This document shows positions 50,115 to 59,341 of a stretch of DNA of 64,000 nt, one piece after another (the stretch's first letter is position 1; the number at the start of each line of letters is the position of its first letter). The translations under genes were made by a program, and so were the position numbers. The stretch is taken from NCBI RefSeq assembly GCF_042695135.1, contig NZ_CP170547.1, positions 372,001-436,000 of the forward strand. The letters run 5' to 3'. The notes beneath the pieces were generated by a model, which saw only the letters and a list, made by a program, of their open reading frames with translations, did not search any database and was not told the origin of the DNA. The DNA comes from Epilithonimonas sp042695135. GTDB taxonomy: Bacteria; Bacteroidota; Bacteroidia; Flavobacteriales; Weeksellaceae.

Positions 50115-51656
50115 TTAAACCATAGGAAGCTTGATTGTAAAAGCGCTTCCTTTCCCTTTGTGAGAATCTACGGAAATCTGTCCTTTGTGGATTTCTATGA
50201 TCTTCTTTACGTAAGACAATCCAAGGCCTTGTCCTTTTACATTGTGGATATTTCCGGTTTCCTCTCGGAAGAATTTCTCAAAGATCTTGGTTTTATTTGT
50301 CGCATCCATTCCCATCCCTTTATCAGAAATCTCGATCACATAAAAATTAGCCTCGTTTCTTGTGCTCACTTTTATTTCAGGCGTTTCCGGAGAATATTTG
50401 TTGGCATTATCCAGAAGATTAATCAAAGCATTTGAAATGTGAAATTCATCAATTCGGAAGTTATATTTCTGTGCATTGAAATCTGTGATCAAAGTTCCGT
50501 TTCGCTGATCCACGATTAGTCGGAAAGATTCTGTCACACTCTTTATAAGTTCCCGAACGTTGGTTTCTTTCAGATGCAAAGGCATCTCGTTCCGTTCCAG
50601 TTTGGACATATTCAGAACCGTTTCCACCTGTTTTTTCATCCGGATGTTTTCCTGTTTTATTAAGCCAGAGTAATATTTTACCTTATCCGGATTGGTCGCA
50701 ATCAGGTCATTTGCCAAAGAATCTGCCGCCACGGAAATGGTTGCCAAGGGCGTTTTGAATTCGTGAGACATATTGTTGATAAAATCAGTCTTGATCTCTG
50801 CAATTTTCTTCTGTCTCATCATATAGTTAATGGAGATAATATAAATCCCCAAAATCGTCAATAATGAAATGAAAGTCCCCAAAAGCATCGGCAAATTGTG
50901 CTTTACGAGGGAATAATCTTTTCTCGGAAAAACGATTGCAAGCGTGTAAAGTGTTCTGTCCTTGCTGTCCGTGAAAAGCGGATAAGTATAATTGGTCTTG
51001 TCCTTTTGATCCAGATAAATATTATTGGCAACGGTCGTCAGCTTATTGGTTTTATTGATGACACCATAACCGAATTTCGTATCGATTCCTTTGAGCCTCA
51101 GTTCTTTGGTAAGAACAGAATCAATTGTTTTGCTGTTGACGCGTTTTTCTATCGGAAGATTTGTTGCGCTTAACCTTGCGAATTCCTTCATCTGGAAAGA
51201 ATTGTTATCAATATCTCTGCTGATGCTGGTTGTAAGTGGTTCCGGAGAACTTCTTTTTAATTTTAACTGTCCTTCGTCTTTATATAGTTTTGTTGTGTAC
51301 AAAGTGTCACCTTTTGCCGAAACCGGAATGTTCTGCTTCTCCACAATGCTGGTCTGGAAAAGGATATTTGATCGGTTTGCCGAATCAGAACTCTGCTGAA
51401 TGTAAGTTTTTGTGGGCTGGTTAGACGATGCAAGAACTTCTTTCCCAACACCGCCATAAGTTTCATTCCAATATTTATTAACTTCAATCTGATTGACTTT
51501 TTGAGTCGACGTTTCTAAAGCTGAATAGACTTTGTTCGAAAAATCCTGCTCGAGGGAAGTATATAATTCTTTGATCCAATACAACTGCAGCGAGACAAAA
51601 ACGATAAGTGAGATTGTCATAAATACAGATATAATCGGAATGAATTTATTATTCAT
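50115..51656 (-). CDS. Sensor histidine kinase, RprX-like
   Basis: 513 residues. Two membrane helices (about 8-28 and 258-280) enclose an extracytoplasmic sensor of about 225 residues. The HisKA domain has the phospho-His H298 in NNMSHEFKTPLA. The ATPase domain has the N box NALINLLDNANKYSPE, G1 SDKGMGMD and G2 GQGLGLSYVKKI. No HAMP domain is obvious. It probably phosphorylates the downstream response regulator. The signal is unknown. Confidence 0.95.
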   Translation of the reverse strand: MNNKFIPIISVFMTISLIVFVSLQLYWIKELYTSLEQDFSNKVYSALETSTQKVNQIEVNKYWNETYGGVGKEVLASSNQPTKTYIQQSSDSANRSNILFQTSIVEKQNIPVSAKGDTLYTTKLYKDEGQLKLKRSSPEPLTTSISRDIDNNSFQMKEFARLSATNLPIEKRVNSKTIDSVLTKELRLKGIDTKFGYGVINKTNKLTTVANNIYLDQKDKTNYTYPLFTDSKDRTLYTLAIVFPRKDYSLVKHNLPMLLGTFISLLTILGIYIISINYMMRQKKIAEIKTDFINNMSHEFKTPLATISVAADSLANDLIATNPDKVKYYSGLIKQENIRMKKQVETVLNMSKLERNEMPLHLKETNVRELIKSVTESFRLIVDQRNGTLITDFNAQKYNFRIDEFHISNALINLLDNANKYSPETPEIKVSTRNEANFYVIEISDKGMGMDATNKTKIFEKFFREETGNIHNVKGQGLGLSYVKKIIEIHKGQISVDSHKGKGSAFTIKLPMV

Positions 51657-51800
51657 ATGTTTTTTTAAGTTTGAAAAGTTAAAATTACTGATTTTAAGAT
51701 TGTCTCAATAAAAAATAACGGTTGAAATTATTAAATATTTCTTAAAATCGATAGATTTAACATTTTATTGTGAATATCAAATATGTTGCCAGAAGATAAG

Positions 51801-51829
51801 TTTGGTTCAATTTTTTAATATTAAGTTTG
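51801..51829 (+). promoter_or_regulatory. Promoter of the SRPBCC gene
   Basis: TTTG at 51801-51804, a 17-nt spacer and TAAGTTTG at 51822-51829 match the consensus. The same TAAGTTTG word also occurs at 51797-51804, 25 nt upstream. A start near 51834 leaves a leader of about 13 nt and supports the ATG at 51847. Confidence 0.55.
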
Positions 51830-51846
51830 TAAAAATAGATAACGAC

Positions 51847-52338
51847 ATGAATTCAGAAATTATTTTTAATGCCGATATTGATTCCACAAGTATTTATGTG
51901 ATGAAGGTTTTCCCGGCTGATGTTACCACGGTTTGGGAGTATTTCACAAAGTCAGAATTGATTGATAAATGGTGGGGACCAAAGCCCTGGAATTGCGAAA
52001 CCATCAAATTAGACTTCCGGGAAAATGGAATCTGGCATTACGCAATGGTAGGACCGAATGGCGAAAAAGCCTTTTGTGTTGTGAAATATGGTGAAATTAA
52101 TGAGCACCGAAGTTTTGACCAGGAAAGTAAATTCTCTGATGAAAAAGGAATTACAGATCCGGAAATGCCGGAGACAAAATGGCTTTTCGGCTTTACAGGT
52201 GTAGAAGAAGGAACAAAATTAACAGTGAACATCAAAGTTTCTACAAAAGAAAAAATGGAACAGCAACTCCAAATGGGCTTTGAAGGCGGTTTCAAAATGG
52301 GACTGAATCAGCTGGAAGATTTATTATCTGGAAATTAA
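51847..52338 (+). CDS. SRPBCC (AHSA1-type) domain protein
   Basis: 163 residues from the ATG at 51847. A TTG 45 nt upstream would overlap the promoter. The START-like fold is recognisable from FPADVTTVWEYFTKSELIDKWWGPKPWNCE and the C-terminal helix region (EKMEQQLQMGFEGGFKMGLNQLEDLL). Family members bind small hydrophobic ligands or stimulate Hsp90; the role here is unknown. It is a single gene. Confidence 0.88.
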   Translation: MNSEIIFNADIDSTSIYVMKVFPADVTTVWEYFTKSELIDKWWGPKPWNCETIKLDFRENGIWHYAMVGPNGEKAFCVVKYGEINEHRSFDQESKFSDEKGITDPEMPETKWLFGFTGVEEGTKLTVNIKVSTKEKMEQQLQMGFEGGFKMGLNQLEDLLSGN

Positions 52339-52387
52339 ATTTCTCGCAGAGACCTGCTTTATCTGCAATCTGCCTGAATAAAAACTT

Positions 52388-52732
52388 TTAATCCAAATCA
52401 ATCTCTTCATCCTCAAAATACTGAATAATCGCTTTTTTCATCAGAAGCGATTGTTCATTTGGCTTGAGTTCCGGCAGGTCATCTAATTTATCATAATGTG
52501 GCCAGCCATCTTCGTAATGCGTAAATTTATAGTATCCAAAAGGTTCCAGCAATCTACAAACTGCGATGTGTAAAAGATTGACCTTGTCGTCTTTTGTGAA
52601 TTTCTGTTGACCGCTTCCCAATTCCTGAACACCAATAATGAATAAAAGTGTATCAATTGGTGGATTTTTCTCGGTTTGAAAATTAACTTCAAAGAATTTT
52701 TCTACTTTTTTCCAGAGTTCTGCTTCGTTCAT
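52388..52732 (-). CDS. Conserved-looking small acidic protein, function unknown
   Basis: 114 residues, no signal peptide. An N-terminal helix (MNEAELWKKVEKFFEVNF) is followed by FIIGVQELGSGQQKFTKDDKVNLLHIAVCRLLEP and an aromatic segment (GWPHYDKLDDLPEL). No family assignment. It ends 2 nt after the upstream oligopeptidase gene's stop and is likely cotranscribed with it. Confidence 0.7.
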   Translation of the reverse strand: MNEAELWKKVEKFFEVNFQTEKNPPIDTLLFIIGVQELGSGQQKFTKDDKVNLLHIAVCRLLEPFGYYKFTHYEDGWPHYDKLDDLPELKPNEQSLLMKKAIIQYFEDEEIDLD

Positions 52733-52734
52733 AA

Positions 52735-54780
52735 TTAATTTTTTAAACCTTCAACTTTAAACAAAAATGCGTATTCAAGTGCTATTTCTTTCAGGCTTTC
52801 AAATCGTCCGCTTGCGCCGCCGTGTCCCGAACTCATATCGGTTTTGAAGATGAGAATATTGTCATCGGTTTTTAATTCTCGCAATTTCGCCGTCCATTTT
52901 GCAGGTTCCCAATATTGAACCTGAGAGTCGTGAAATCCTGTGGTAATTAATAGGTTAGGATAATTTTTCGTCTCAATATTATCGTATGGTGAATAGGATT
53001 TCATATAATCATAATATGCTTTTTCATTCGGATTTCCCCATTCGTCATATTCTCCGGTCGTCAAAGGAATTGTATCATCCAACATTGTTGTAACTACATC
53101 TACGAAAGGAACTTGCGCCACAATCCCGTTGAAAAGTTCCGGATTGAGATTCATCACTGCGCCAACCAAAAGTCCGCCGGCACTTCCGCCCATTGCGTAA
53201 AGATGTTTTGGCGAGGTATAATTTTCTGATATTAAGTGTTTTGCAGCATCGATGAAGTCAAAAAAAGTATTTTTTTTCTGGAGCATTTTTCCGTCTTCAT
53301 ACCATTCTCTGCCAAGATATTCTCCGCCTCGGATGTGTGCGATGGCAAAGATATAACCACGGTCCAGCAGTGATAATCTGGTGCTGGAAAAACTGGCATC
53401 AACCGTGTGACCATAACTTCCGTAGCCGTAGAGTAGAAGTGGCGTGTTTTCGGACTTCGGTGTGTCTTTGTGATAAACCAGAGAGATTGGAACCTGCTTT
53501 CCATCTCTTGCGGTTGCCCAGATTCTCTCGGAAATATAATTTTCCTTGAAGAATTTCCCACCCAAAACTTCCTGTTCTTTCAATAGTTTGGTGGTTTTTT
53601 CCTTCATATCATATTCAAATGTGGAAGCGGGTTTTGTCAAAGAGGTGTAGCCGAAACGCAATTTTTCGGTATCAAATTCCAGATTAGTTCCGATGTATGC
53701 GGTATAAGTCGGGTCGGAAAATGGCAGATAATGGGAATCTCCAGTTTTGTTTTCGATGATTTTGATTTGAAGAAGCCCTTTTTCTCTTTCTTCCAAAACG
53801 AAATATTCATTAAAAATTTCGAAACCTTCAATCAATACATTTTCTCTATGCGGAATAAAATCTTCCCAGTTTTCAATCGAAGGATTTTCGACTTTCGTTT
53901 TTACAATTTTGAAATTGGTTGCGTCGTCGGCATTTGTAACGATATAAAAATCGTCCTGATAATGCTCTACAGAATATTCCAGATCTTCGGTTCTTGGCTG
54001 GATGATCTTCCAATCCGCAAAAACATCATTCGAAGGAATAAATCTATGTTCGTCTTCATTCGTGCTGGATGAAGAGATGAAAATATAATCTAAAGTTTTG
54101 GTTTTGTAGACATTAACATCAAAAGTTTCATCTTCTTCGTGAAAGATCAGAACATCATTTTCTGTTTCAGTTCCCAATTCGTGGCGGTAGATTTGGAAAG
54201 CTCTAAGACTTTCATCTTTTCTGATGTAGAAAACGTAATTGTTATCCGTGGACCAGACTGCCTTTCCTGTAGCATTATCGATTTCGTCTTTGTATATTTC
54301 GCCAGTCTTTAAATTTTTAAAGAAAATCTTATAAATTCTTCTCCCGACAGTATCAGTAGAAAATGAAAGGATCTCATTATTAACACTGATGGAAATGCTT
54401 CCAATATCAAAATACTCGTTTCCTTCAGCTAAAACATTAGCATCTAAAAGAATCTCTTCTTCGTTGTCTAAAGATTGAAACTTTCTTGAGAAAATAGGAT
54501 ATTCCTTCCCATCTTCATAGCGGACGATATACCAATATTGATTGAAAAAATATGGCAGAGACTCATCGTCCTTTTTGTAGCGGGATTTCATTTCTTCATA
54601 AAGGTCGTTTTGAAGATCTTCCGTTTCCTTCATCACAAAGTCGGTGTAAGCGTTTTCCTCTTCCAAGTATTTGATGACTTCGGGGTTTTCTCTTTCGTTC
54701 ATCCAGAAATAAGGATCGTTCCTTTTGTCATTGTGAATTTCGAGAAGTTTGTCTATTTTTTTTGCTTTTGGAGCATTCAT
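52735..54780 (-). CDS. ptrB: Prolyl-oligopeptidase-family serine peptidase (oligopeptidase B-like)
   Basis: 681 residues. The N-terminal beta-propeller (about 70-400) and C-terminal alpha/beta-hydrolase domain are typical of S9A peptidases. The catalytic Ser533 is in GGSAGG. DSQVQ supplies the loop with Asp nearby, and the His is in SSGHGG near 660. There is no signal peptide, so it acts in the cytosol on short peptides after basic residues, as oligopeptidase B does. The start is the first ATG, with upstream DNA occupied by a palindromic repeat. Confidence 0.93.
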   Translation of the reverse strand: MNAPKAKKIDKLLEIHNDKRNDPYFWMNERENPEVIKYLEEENAYTDFVMKETEDLQNDLYEEMKSRYKKDDESLPYFFNQYWYIVRYEDGKEYPIFSRKFQSLDNEEEILLDANVLAEGNEYFDIGSISISVNNEILSFSTDTVGRRIYKIFFKNLKTGEIYKDEIDNATGKAVWSTDNNYVFYIRKDESLRAFQIYRHELGTETENDVLIFHEEDETFDVNVYKTKTLDYIFISSSSTNEDEHRFIPSNDVFADWKIIQPRTEDLEYSVEHYQDDFYIVTNADDATNFKIVKTKVENPSIENWEDFIPHRENVLIEGFEIFNEYFVLEEREKGLLQIKIIENKTGDSHYLPFSDPTYTAYIGTNLEFDTEKLRFGYTSLTKPASTFEYDMKEKTTKLLKEQEVLGGKFFKENYISERIWATARDGKQVPISLVYHKDTPKSENTPLLLYGYGSYGHTVDASFSSTRLSLLDRGYIFAIAHIRGGEYLGREWYEDGKMLQKKNTFFDFIDAAKHLISENYTSPKHLYAMGGSAGGLLVGAVMNLNPELFNGIVAQVPFVDVVTTMLDDTIPLTTGEYDEWGNPNEKAYYDYMKSYSPYDNIETKNYPNLLITTGFHDSQVQYWEPAKWTAKLRELKTDDNILIFKTDMSSGHGGASGRFESLKEIALEYAFLFKVEGLKN

Positions 54781-54798
54781 TTTTGCTTTGGATTTTTA

Positions 54799-54930
54799 AC
54801 GCAAAGGCGCAATATTAAAAGGATTATTAATTTTAAAAGTCGCCAATTTTTACCTTAATAAAGTGTAAAAATGGTGTTGTTTTTTTGCGACTTTAAAATG
54901 CAAGATTAGGAATAATTTTGTGCCTTTGCG
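54799..54930. repeat. Degenerate GCGACTT palindromic intergenic repeat
   Basis: Nested inverted words: AACGCAAAGGCGCAA (from 54799) faces TGTGCCTTTGCG (to 54930), and AAAAGTCGCCAA (about 54835) faces TTGCGACTTT (about 54885). Words are shared with the repeat at 10550-10640. It lies upstream of the oligopeptidase gene. Confidence 0.6.
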
Positions 54931-54955
54931 ATATTTTTTTAACTCAAATTTAAAC

Positions 54956-54988
54956 AAAAAACCATCTTCTCAGAAAGAAGACGGTTTT
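54956..54988 (-). terminator. Terminator of the DUF4271-hemD operon
   Basis: On the minus strand AAAACCGTCTTCT pairs with AGAAGATGGTTTT (one G-U pair), loop of five nt, followed by a T-run. Confidence 0.8.
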
Positions 54989-55006
54989 GATTTATGGGGT
55001 CAATAA

Positions 55007-55747
55007 TTACTTATTGATGCTTTTGACGTATTTTTCTATCGCCATTGTCATAGAAGGTGTTTCCTTTGTAGGAGCCATTACATTTACCGTTAATCCGGCT
55101 TCTTCTGCAGCAGCCTGGGTTGTAGTTCCGAAAACAGCAATTTTGGTGTCTTTCTGTTCAAAATCCGGGAAGTTGATCTTCAAAGATTTGATTCCCTGCG
55201 GACTGAAGAAAACCAGCATTTCGTAATCATTGATATTAATATCGGTTAAATCACTAGCAACTGTTTTGTACATAATTGCTCTCGTCCAGTCGATATTCGC
55301 AGAATCCAAAACCTTTGGAACTTCCGGTGTCAGGATATCTGATGATGGCAAAAGATACTTTTCCGACGGATGTTTTTTGAACAAGGCAGCAAGGTCAGAA
55401 AAATTCTTCTCACCAAAGCTGATTTTCCTTTTTCTGTAAACGATATGCTTCTGCAGATAGTTGGCAATAGCCTCTGACTGGCAGATATAACGCATAGAAT
55501 CCGGCACCGCGAATCTCATTTCCTCGGCAAGACGAAAATAATGATCAATCGCATTTTTACTCGTGAAAATAATCCCTGTATATTGAGTCAGGTCTATTTT
55601 CTGCGTTCTGAGGTCTTTCGCATCCACACCTTGAACGTGAATAAAAGGACGGAAATCAATTTTGATTTTCTCTTTCTTTGCAATCTCCAGATATGGCGAA
55701 GATTCGTTAGGAGCGGGTTGTGAAACTAAAATAGATTTGATTTTCAT
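55007..55747 (-). CDS. hemD: Uroporphyrinogen-III synthase
   Basis: 246 residues. HemD closes hydroxymethylbilane with ring-D inversion to uroporphyrinogen III, on the path to haem and sirohaem. Two similar Rossmann-like halves are seen. The first has IKIDFRPFIHVQ near 30, and conserved segments include TGIIFTSKNAIDHYF and MLVFFSPQGIKSL. The second half holds FGTTTQAAAEEAGL. HemD is poorly conserved, so the call rests on pattern and operon context. DUF4271 lies 10 nt upstream. Confidence 0.9.
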   Translation of the reverse strand: MKIKSILVSQPAPNESSPYLEIAKKEKIKIDFRPFIHVQGVDAKDLRTQKIDLTQYTGIIFTSKNAIDHYFRLAEEMRFAVPDSMRYICQSEAIANYLQKHIVYRKRKISFGEKNFSDLAALFKKHPSEKYLLPSSDILTPEVPKVLDSANIDWTRAIMYKTVASDLTDININDYEMLVFFSPQGIKSLKINFPDFEQKDTKIAVFGTTTQAAAEEAGLTVNVMAPTKETPSMTMAIEKYVKSINK

Positions 55748-55757
55748 CTTAGATTGT

Positions 55758-56417
55758 TTAATAAAATAAGAACTTCCAAAGCACCAAAACGGGCACTATT
55801 TGAAGCGTGCAAATATACAAAAATTTATAATACCATTTATCGGGCAAAATAGCTTGATTATGAAAAATATAGATCAGGTTTTTCAACACAAACAGCGATA
55901 TTAATATAATTATGATCACATAAAAATATTGTACCAAATCCACAGGGTAAAAATACATTGCAAATCCGGCGATAATCAATCCTATAGATTCCAGGAAATA
56001 AAACTTACTTGAGATCAATGCTAATCCCTTTAGATTCTTACCATCCCCAATGCTGTTGTAGAAGAAAAAAGTAAGCAGGTTTTTGATAATGTCAAATGAA
56101 ATAACGGCTAAAAAGGTAAATCCGAATTTGTTAATCTGAAGTCCAAATATCTGAACATCAGAAAAGATCTTCGGAACTACCGGGATGAATTGTGACAAAA
56201 GCAGAGAAAGCAGCAAGCTTCTTACAATGGAAATAATTGTCCAGGAAGGTGTGAGGTTGTTAGAATCCTCGATCTTCTGTGTCAGAAAATCCTTAATATT
56301 TGCATCCCGGTTGAAAACAGAAAGCACGATAATGTAAGCGAAAATACTCCCGAGAATACAAAATACCACCCAATCATTATGTTCAGCTATTCTTACCAAG
56401 CTCCAAATTTTTTGCAA
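55758..56417 (-). CDS. DUF4271 membrane protein
   Basis: 219 residues, with about six membrane helices. The N-terminus reads QKIWSLVRIAEHNDWVVF, which matches DUF4271, and the domain is typically next to hemD, as here. The only start upstream of the conserved region is TTG at 56417; an in-frame stop lies four codons further up. A TATTTTTG box overlaps that TTG, so the start could instead be the TTG at codon 7. Function is unknown. Confidence 0.85.
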   Translation of the reverse strand: MQKIWSLVRIAEHNDWVVFCILGSIFAYIIVLSVFNRDANIKDFLTQKIEDSNNLTPSWTIISIVRSLLLSLLLSQFIPVVPKIFSDVQIFGLQINKFGFTFLAVISFDIIKNLLTFFFYNSIGDGKNLKGLALISSKFYFLESIGLIIAGFAMYFYPVDLVQYFYVIIIILISLFVLKNLIYIFHNQAILPDKWYYKFLYICTLQIVPVLVLWKFLFY

Positions 56418-56422
56418 AAATA
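56415..56422 (-). promoter_or_regulatory. -7-like box overlapping the DUF4271 start
   Basis: TATTTTTG on the minus strand overlaps the annotated TTG start at 56417. Either it is not a promoter or translation starts downstream, for example at codon 7. Confidence 0.3.
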
Positions 56423-56509
56423 AGAATTAGAACAATGAAATGTCGTAATTACTTTATAATTATTGAACTTATTTGAAAGAGAAGGAGTTATTGTAGTTTT
56501 TTTGAATAT

Positions 56510-57337
56510 TTATTTCACATTTTCCATAAAATTAGCAGCTTCGTTTAGCCTTTTACTCCACGGTAAAAAGTATTGCAAGACCATCGGAACATGTTTTTTA
56601 TTCAGCATAATTGGTTTTACATTCGGTTGAAAAGGATGTAGCGCTTCCAAAAAATGTTCATTTGCGAGTTTAATAGAAGGGTAAGTTTTTTCACCTATAT
56701 AAATCAAAAAAGGCGGTGTCTTTTCGTTAATGAAATAGATAGAAGATGCCTGCTTCCATTTCTCAGGATCTTTGCTCCACGTGACGTCATAATTATCTTC
56801 TGCTGTTGGTGGATATTTTTCCAGATAATTTTTCATATCAATTCCGGCAGCATCAATCAGAATGATTCCTGAAATTGTTTTTTCCGGGATTCCATATTTC
56901 GGATTCATCACTGCAGAACTTGCCAGTTGTCCGCCGGCAGAATGTCCGGAAATGAAAATCTGGTTCGGATCTCCGTGATATTTTTTAGCATTCGCTTTTG
57001 TAAATTGTATTGCCGAAGCTATTTCTTTGGTCATCTCATCTACATCTGCATTGGGACTCAAAGTATAATCCGGAATAACAACGATCATGTTTTTGCGGGC
57101 AAAATTTCTCCCCAAAAGATTGTATTTATTTTTATTTCCAGTGTTCCAGTTTCCGCCATAGACGAAGATAAGAACCGGATGGTTTTTGTTTTTGATGTTT
57201 TTAGGCGTGAAAATATTCAGCTTTACATCTTCTCCCTTATTGTTTTTGGTGTAGGAAATGTCTTTGTAGATCATAGTTGGTTTGCAGCTGATGATTATTA
57301 AAGCCAGAAAAAGGATTGTTATAACTGGTTTTTGCAT
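56510..57337 (-). CDS. Lipoprotein alpha/beta hydrolase (BD-FAE/HSL-like)
   Basis: 275 residues. The signal peptide ends in a lipobox (LIIISC near 13-18). The HGG-like oxyanion region is FVYGGNW near 57-63. The nucleophile elbow is GHSAGG near 133-138. The acid is expected near 215-220. The catalytic His may be in the NKKHVPM segment near 252. It is an esterase-like protein; substrate unknown. It is monocistronic. Confidence 0.88.
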   Translation of the reverse strand: MQKPVITILFLALIIISCKPTMIYKDISYTKNNKGEDVKLNIFTPKNIKNKNHPVLIFVYGGNWNTGNKNKYNLLGRNFARKNMIVVIPDYTLSPNADVDEMTKEIASAIQFTKANAKKYHGDPNQIFISGHSAGGQLASSAVMNPKYGIPEKTISGIILIDAAGIDMKNYLEKYPPTAEDNYDVTWSKDPEKWKQASSIYFINEKTPPFLIYIGEKTYPSIKLANEHFLEALHPFQPNVKPIMLNKKHVPMVLQYFLPWSKRLNEAANFMENVK

Positions 57338-57627
57338 TTTAATTATATGTAAAATTAGATACGATTAATTTGAGCATTTAGATTGTATATGATTTTTGGA
57401 CCAATTTCGTTTTTGATTAAGATTAATTTATTTGATATTGAAATGTGATTATTATTTTAAATTTAATATTTGGATTTCTGTACTGTTCCTTCGAGGTGTC
57501 TCTATCCTTCTTCCGTCGTTTCTTAATTGTGATTGGATTGCAGAATTGATATTAATTTGATTAAAAAATTGTTGAGACAAAAAGATATATTTAACGAATC
57601 ATTGATTTGAAATTTTTAAACACTAAC

Positions 57628-58059
57628 ATGAAAATAAGATTCTTATTGATTTTCCTCGGAATAATTATATGTTTTGGCTGTGAAAAAAAACTGACATATC
57701 AGCCGCCAAAAGAAAACTTAACCGATCTGATAGAATTAGCATTAAAGCTGTGTGATGATGGTAATAAAGAACAAGGTTTTTTAAAAGACAAAAAAGTTTT
57801 TTATCTTCAATCTTATCATTTCAAAAATCCATTACAACGAAAAATAAGATTTCGTAAAAGATTAGTAAATTTAGATATTATAAACTATAAAAATAGGGAA
57901 TATGAGTGTTTAATAACTTTAATTAAATACAAAAAAATTTCCAAAACAAAGTTTTATTTATCTTACTTCTTTGATGGTTCAGATGTTGACCACGAATCTT
58001 TTATCGAATATAAAAATAATCAATGGGTAATAGAAAAATGTGTTAGTACCATTTATTAA
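57628..58059 (+). CDS. Lipoprotein, function unknown
   Basis: 143 residues from the ATG at 57628; the longer frame uses TTG at 57607 and is unlikely. The signal peptide ends in a lipobox (IICFGC near 12-17). The mature part is basic with beta-rich patches (KKLTYQPPKENLTDLI, RKIRFRKRLVNLDIINYKNREYECLITLIKY). No family recognised. Confidence 0.65.
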   Translation: MKIRFLLIFLGIIICFGCEKKLTYQPPKENLTDLIELALKLCDDGNKEQGFLKDKKVFYLQSYHFKNPLQRKIRFRKRLVNLDIINYKNREYECLITLIKYKKISKTKFYLSYFFDGSDVDHESFIEYKNNQWVIEKCVSTIY

Positions 58060-58157
58060 TGTAATGTCCCTGAGATAAATTACAAAAAATTGTTTCAATA
58101 TTTCTATTAAAAAAAGTTAATTTACAACCTGCCAAATAAACATTAACGATTAAAGAT

Positions 58158-58165
58158 TATCTTTG
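58158..58165 (+). promoter_or_regulatory. -7 promoter box of the DPM1-like gene
   Basis: TATCTTTG lies 15 nt before the ATG at 58181 and supports that start over an upstream ATG at 58163. Confidence 0.45.
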
Positions 58166-58180
58166 CGGATTATTTGCAGG

Positions 58181-58897
58181 ATGAAGAAACTGGTTATTAT
58201 TCCCACCTATAACGAAAAAGAGAACGTCGAAAAGATCATTTCGGCTGTTTTTGCTTTGGAACAGGATTTCCACGTTTTGGTGGTGGACGATTCTTCACCA
58301 GACGGAACTTCGGACATTGTTAAAAAACTTCAAACCAACTATCCGGAATATCTTCATCTGAGTATTAGAAAAACAAAGGATGGATTAGGCAAAGCTTATA
58401 TTCACGGATTCAATTGGGCCATTACAAACGGCTACGATTATATTTTCGAGATGGATGCCGATTTTTCCCACAATCCAAAAGATCTTGTCAAGCTTTACGA
58501 AGCTTGCAAAAATGCAGATATGGCCGTTGGTTCCAGATATTCTCAAGGTGTGAATGTGGTGAATTGGCCAATGGGAAGGGTTTTACTTTCTTATTTTGCT
58601 TCGAAATATGTGAGATTCGTATTGGGAATTCCGGTTCATGATACGACTGCGGGTTTTGTCTGTTTTAAGAAAGAAACGCTTTTGGCAATCGGACTTGATA
58701 AAATCAGACTGAAAGGTTACGGTTTTCAGGTCGAAATGAAATACCGTGTTTTCAAAAAGAATATGAAAATTGTAGAAGTGCCTATCATTTTTACAGACAG
58801 GACGGAAGGTGTCAGCAAAATGAACGGCGGAATTATCCAGGAAGCTATTTTCGGTGTTCTGAATCTGAAATGGAAAAACTTTATCGGAAAATTGTAA
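58181..58897 (+). CDS. Polyprenol monophosphomannose synthase-like glycosyltransferase (GT2)
   Basis: 238 residues from the ATG at 58181. The GT2 start is VIIPTYNEKENVEKII, then VVDDSSPDGTSDIV and the donor-site motif FEMDADFSHNP near 93-103. The closest family is dolichol/polyprenol-phosphate mannose synthase, which makes a lipid-linked mannosyl donor in the cytosolic leaflet. The C-terminal transmembrane tail of some homologs is absent. It precedes the DUF4296 gene by 6 nt. Confidence 0.92.
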   Translation: MKKLVIIPTYNEKENVEKIISAVFALEQDFHVLVVDDSSPDGTSDIVKKLQTNYPEYLHLSIRKTKDGLGKAYIHGFNWAITNGYDYIFEMDADFSHNPKDLVKLYEACKNADMAVGSRYSQGVNVVNWPMGRVLLSYFASKYVRFVLGIPVHDTTAGFVCFKKETLLAIGLDKIRLKGYGFQVEMKYRVFKKNMKIVEVPIIFTDRTEGVSKMNGGIIQEAIFGVLNLKWKNFIGKL

Positions 58898-58903
58898 ATA
58901 ATA

Positions 58904-59275
58904 ATGAGATATTTCTTTTACATATCAATCATTTTCTGCATTTGGTCTTGTACAGAAGCGATACAAAAACCGAAAGATATCTTGCCGGAAGATAGGATGT
59001 CCGAGATCATCGCCGATTTTGCGATTAATGAGCAGAATTATGCCATCGGACAAAACATCAATTCTGAAAATTCAACAAGATTTATTCTGAAAAAATATAA
59101 GATCAAAGGCGAACTTTTCACCGAAAGCTATCAATATTATATGACTAAGCCTGAGATTATTAAAGAGATTTTGGATAATGCCCAGAAAATCATCATATCC
59201 AAAGACCCGAAAGCAGAGGCTTTCATCAATAAAAAATTAAAAGACAATCCGGAAATACCGCCGCAAGCGAGATAA
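58904..59275 (+). CDS. DUF4296 lipoprotein
   Basis: 123 residues. The signal peptide ends in a lipobox (FCIWSC near 11-16). The rest matches DUF4296: KPKDILPEDRMSEIIADFAINEQN, then FILKKYKIKGELFTESYQYYMTKPEIIKEILDNAQ. Function is unknown. It lies 6 nt after the DPM1-like gene. Confidence 0.8.
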   Translation: MRYFFYISIIFCIWSCTEAIQKPKDILPEDRMSEIIADFAINEQNYAIGQNINSENSTRFILKKYKIKGELFTESYQYYMTKPEIIKEILDNAQKIIISKDPKAEAFINKKLKDNPEIPPQAR

Positions 59276-59341
59276 ATTATGCAAAAACGTGTTCCATTCG
59301 GCAAATAAAAAGATCGCCGAAGGCAAATTAGAAATATACGA

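Noticed and set aside
56774..56785. CCACGTGACGTC core resembling a parS site
   Set aside because: Only the CACGTG core and one arm match; the other arm differs, and it is inside the coding region of the hydrolase.
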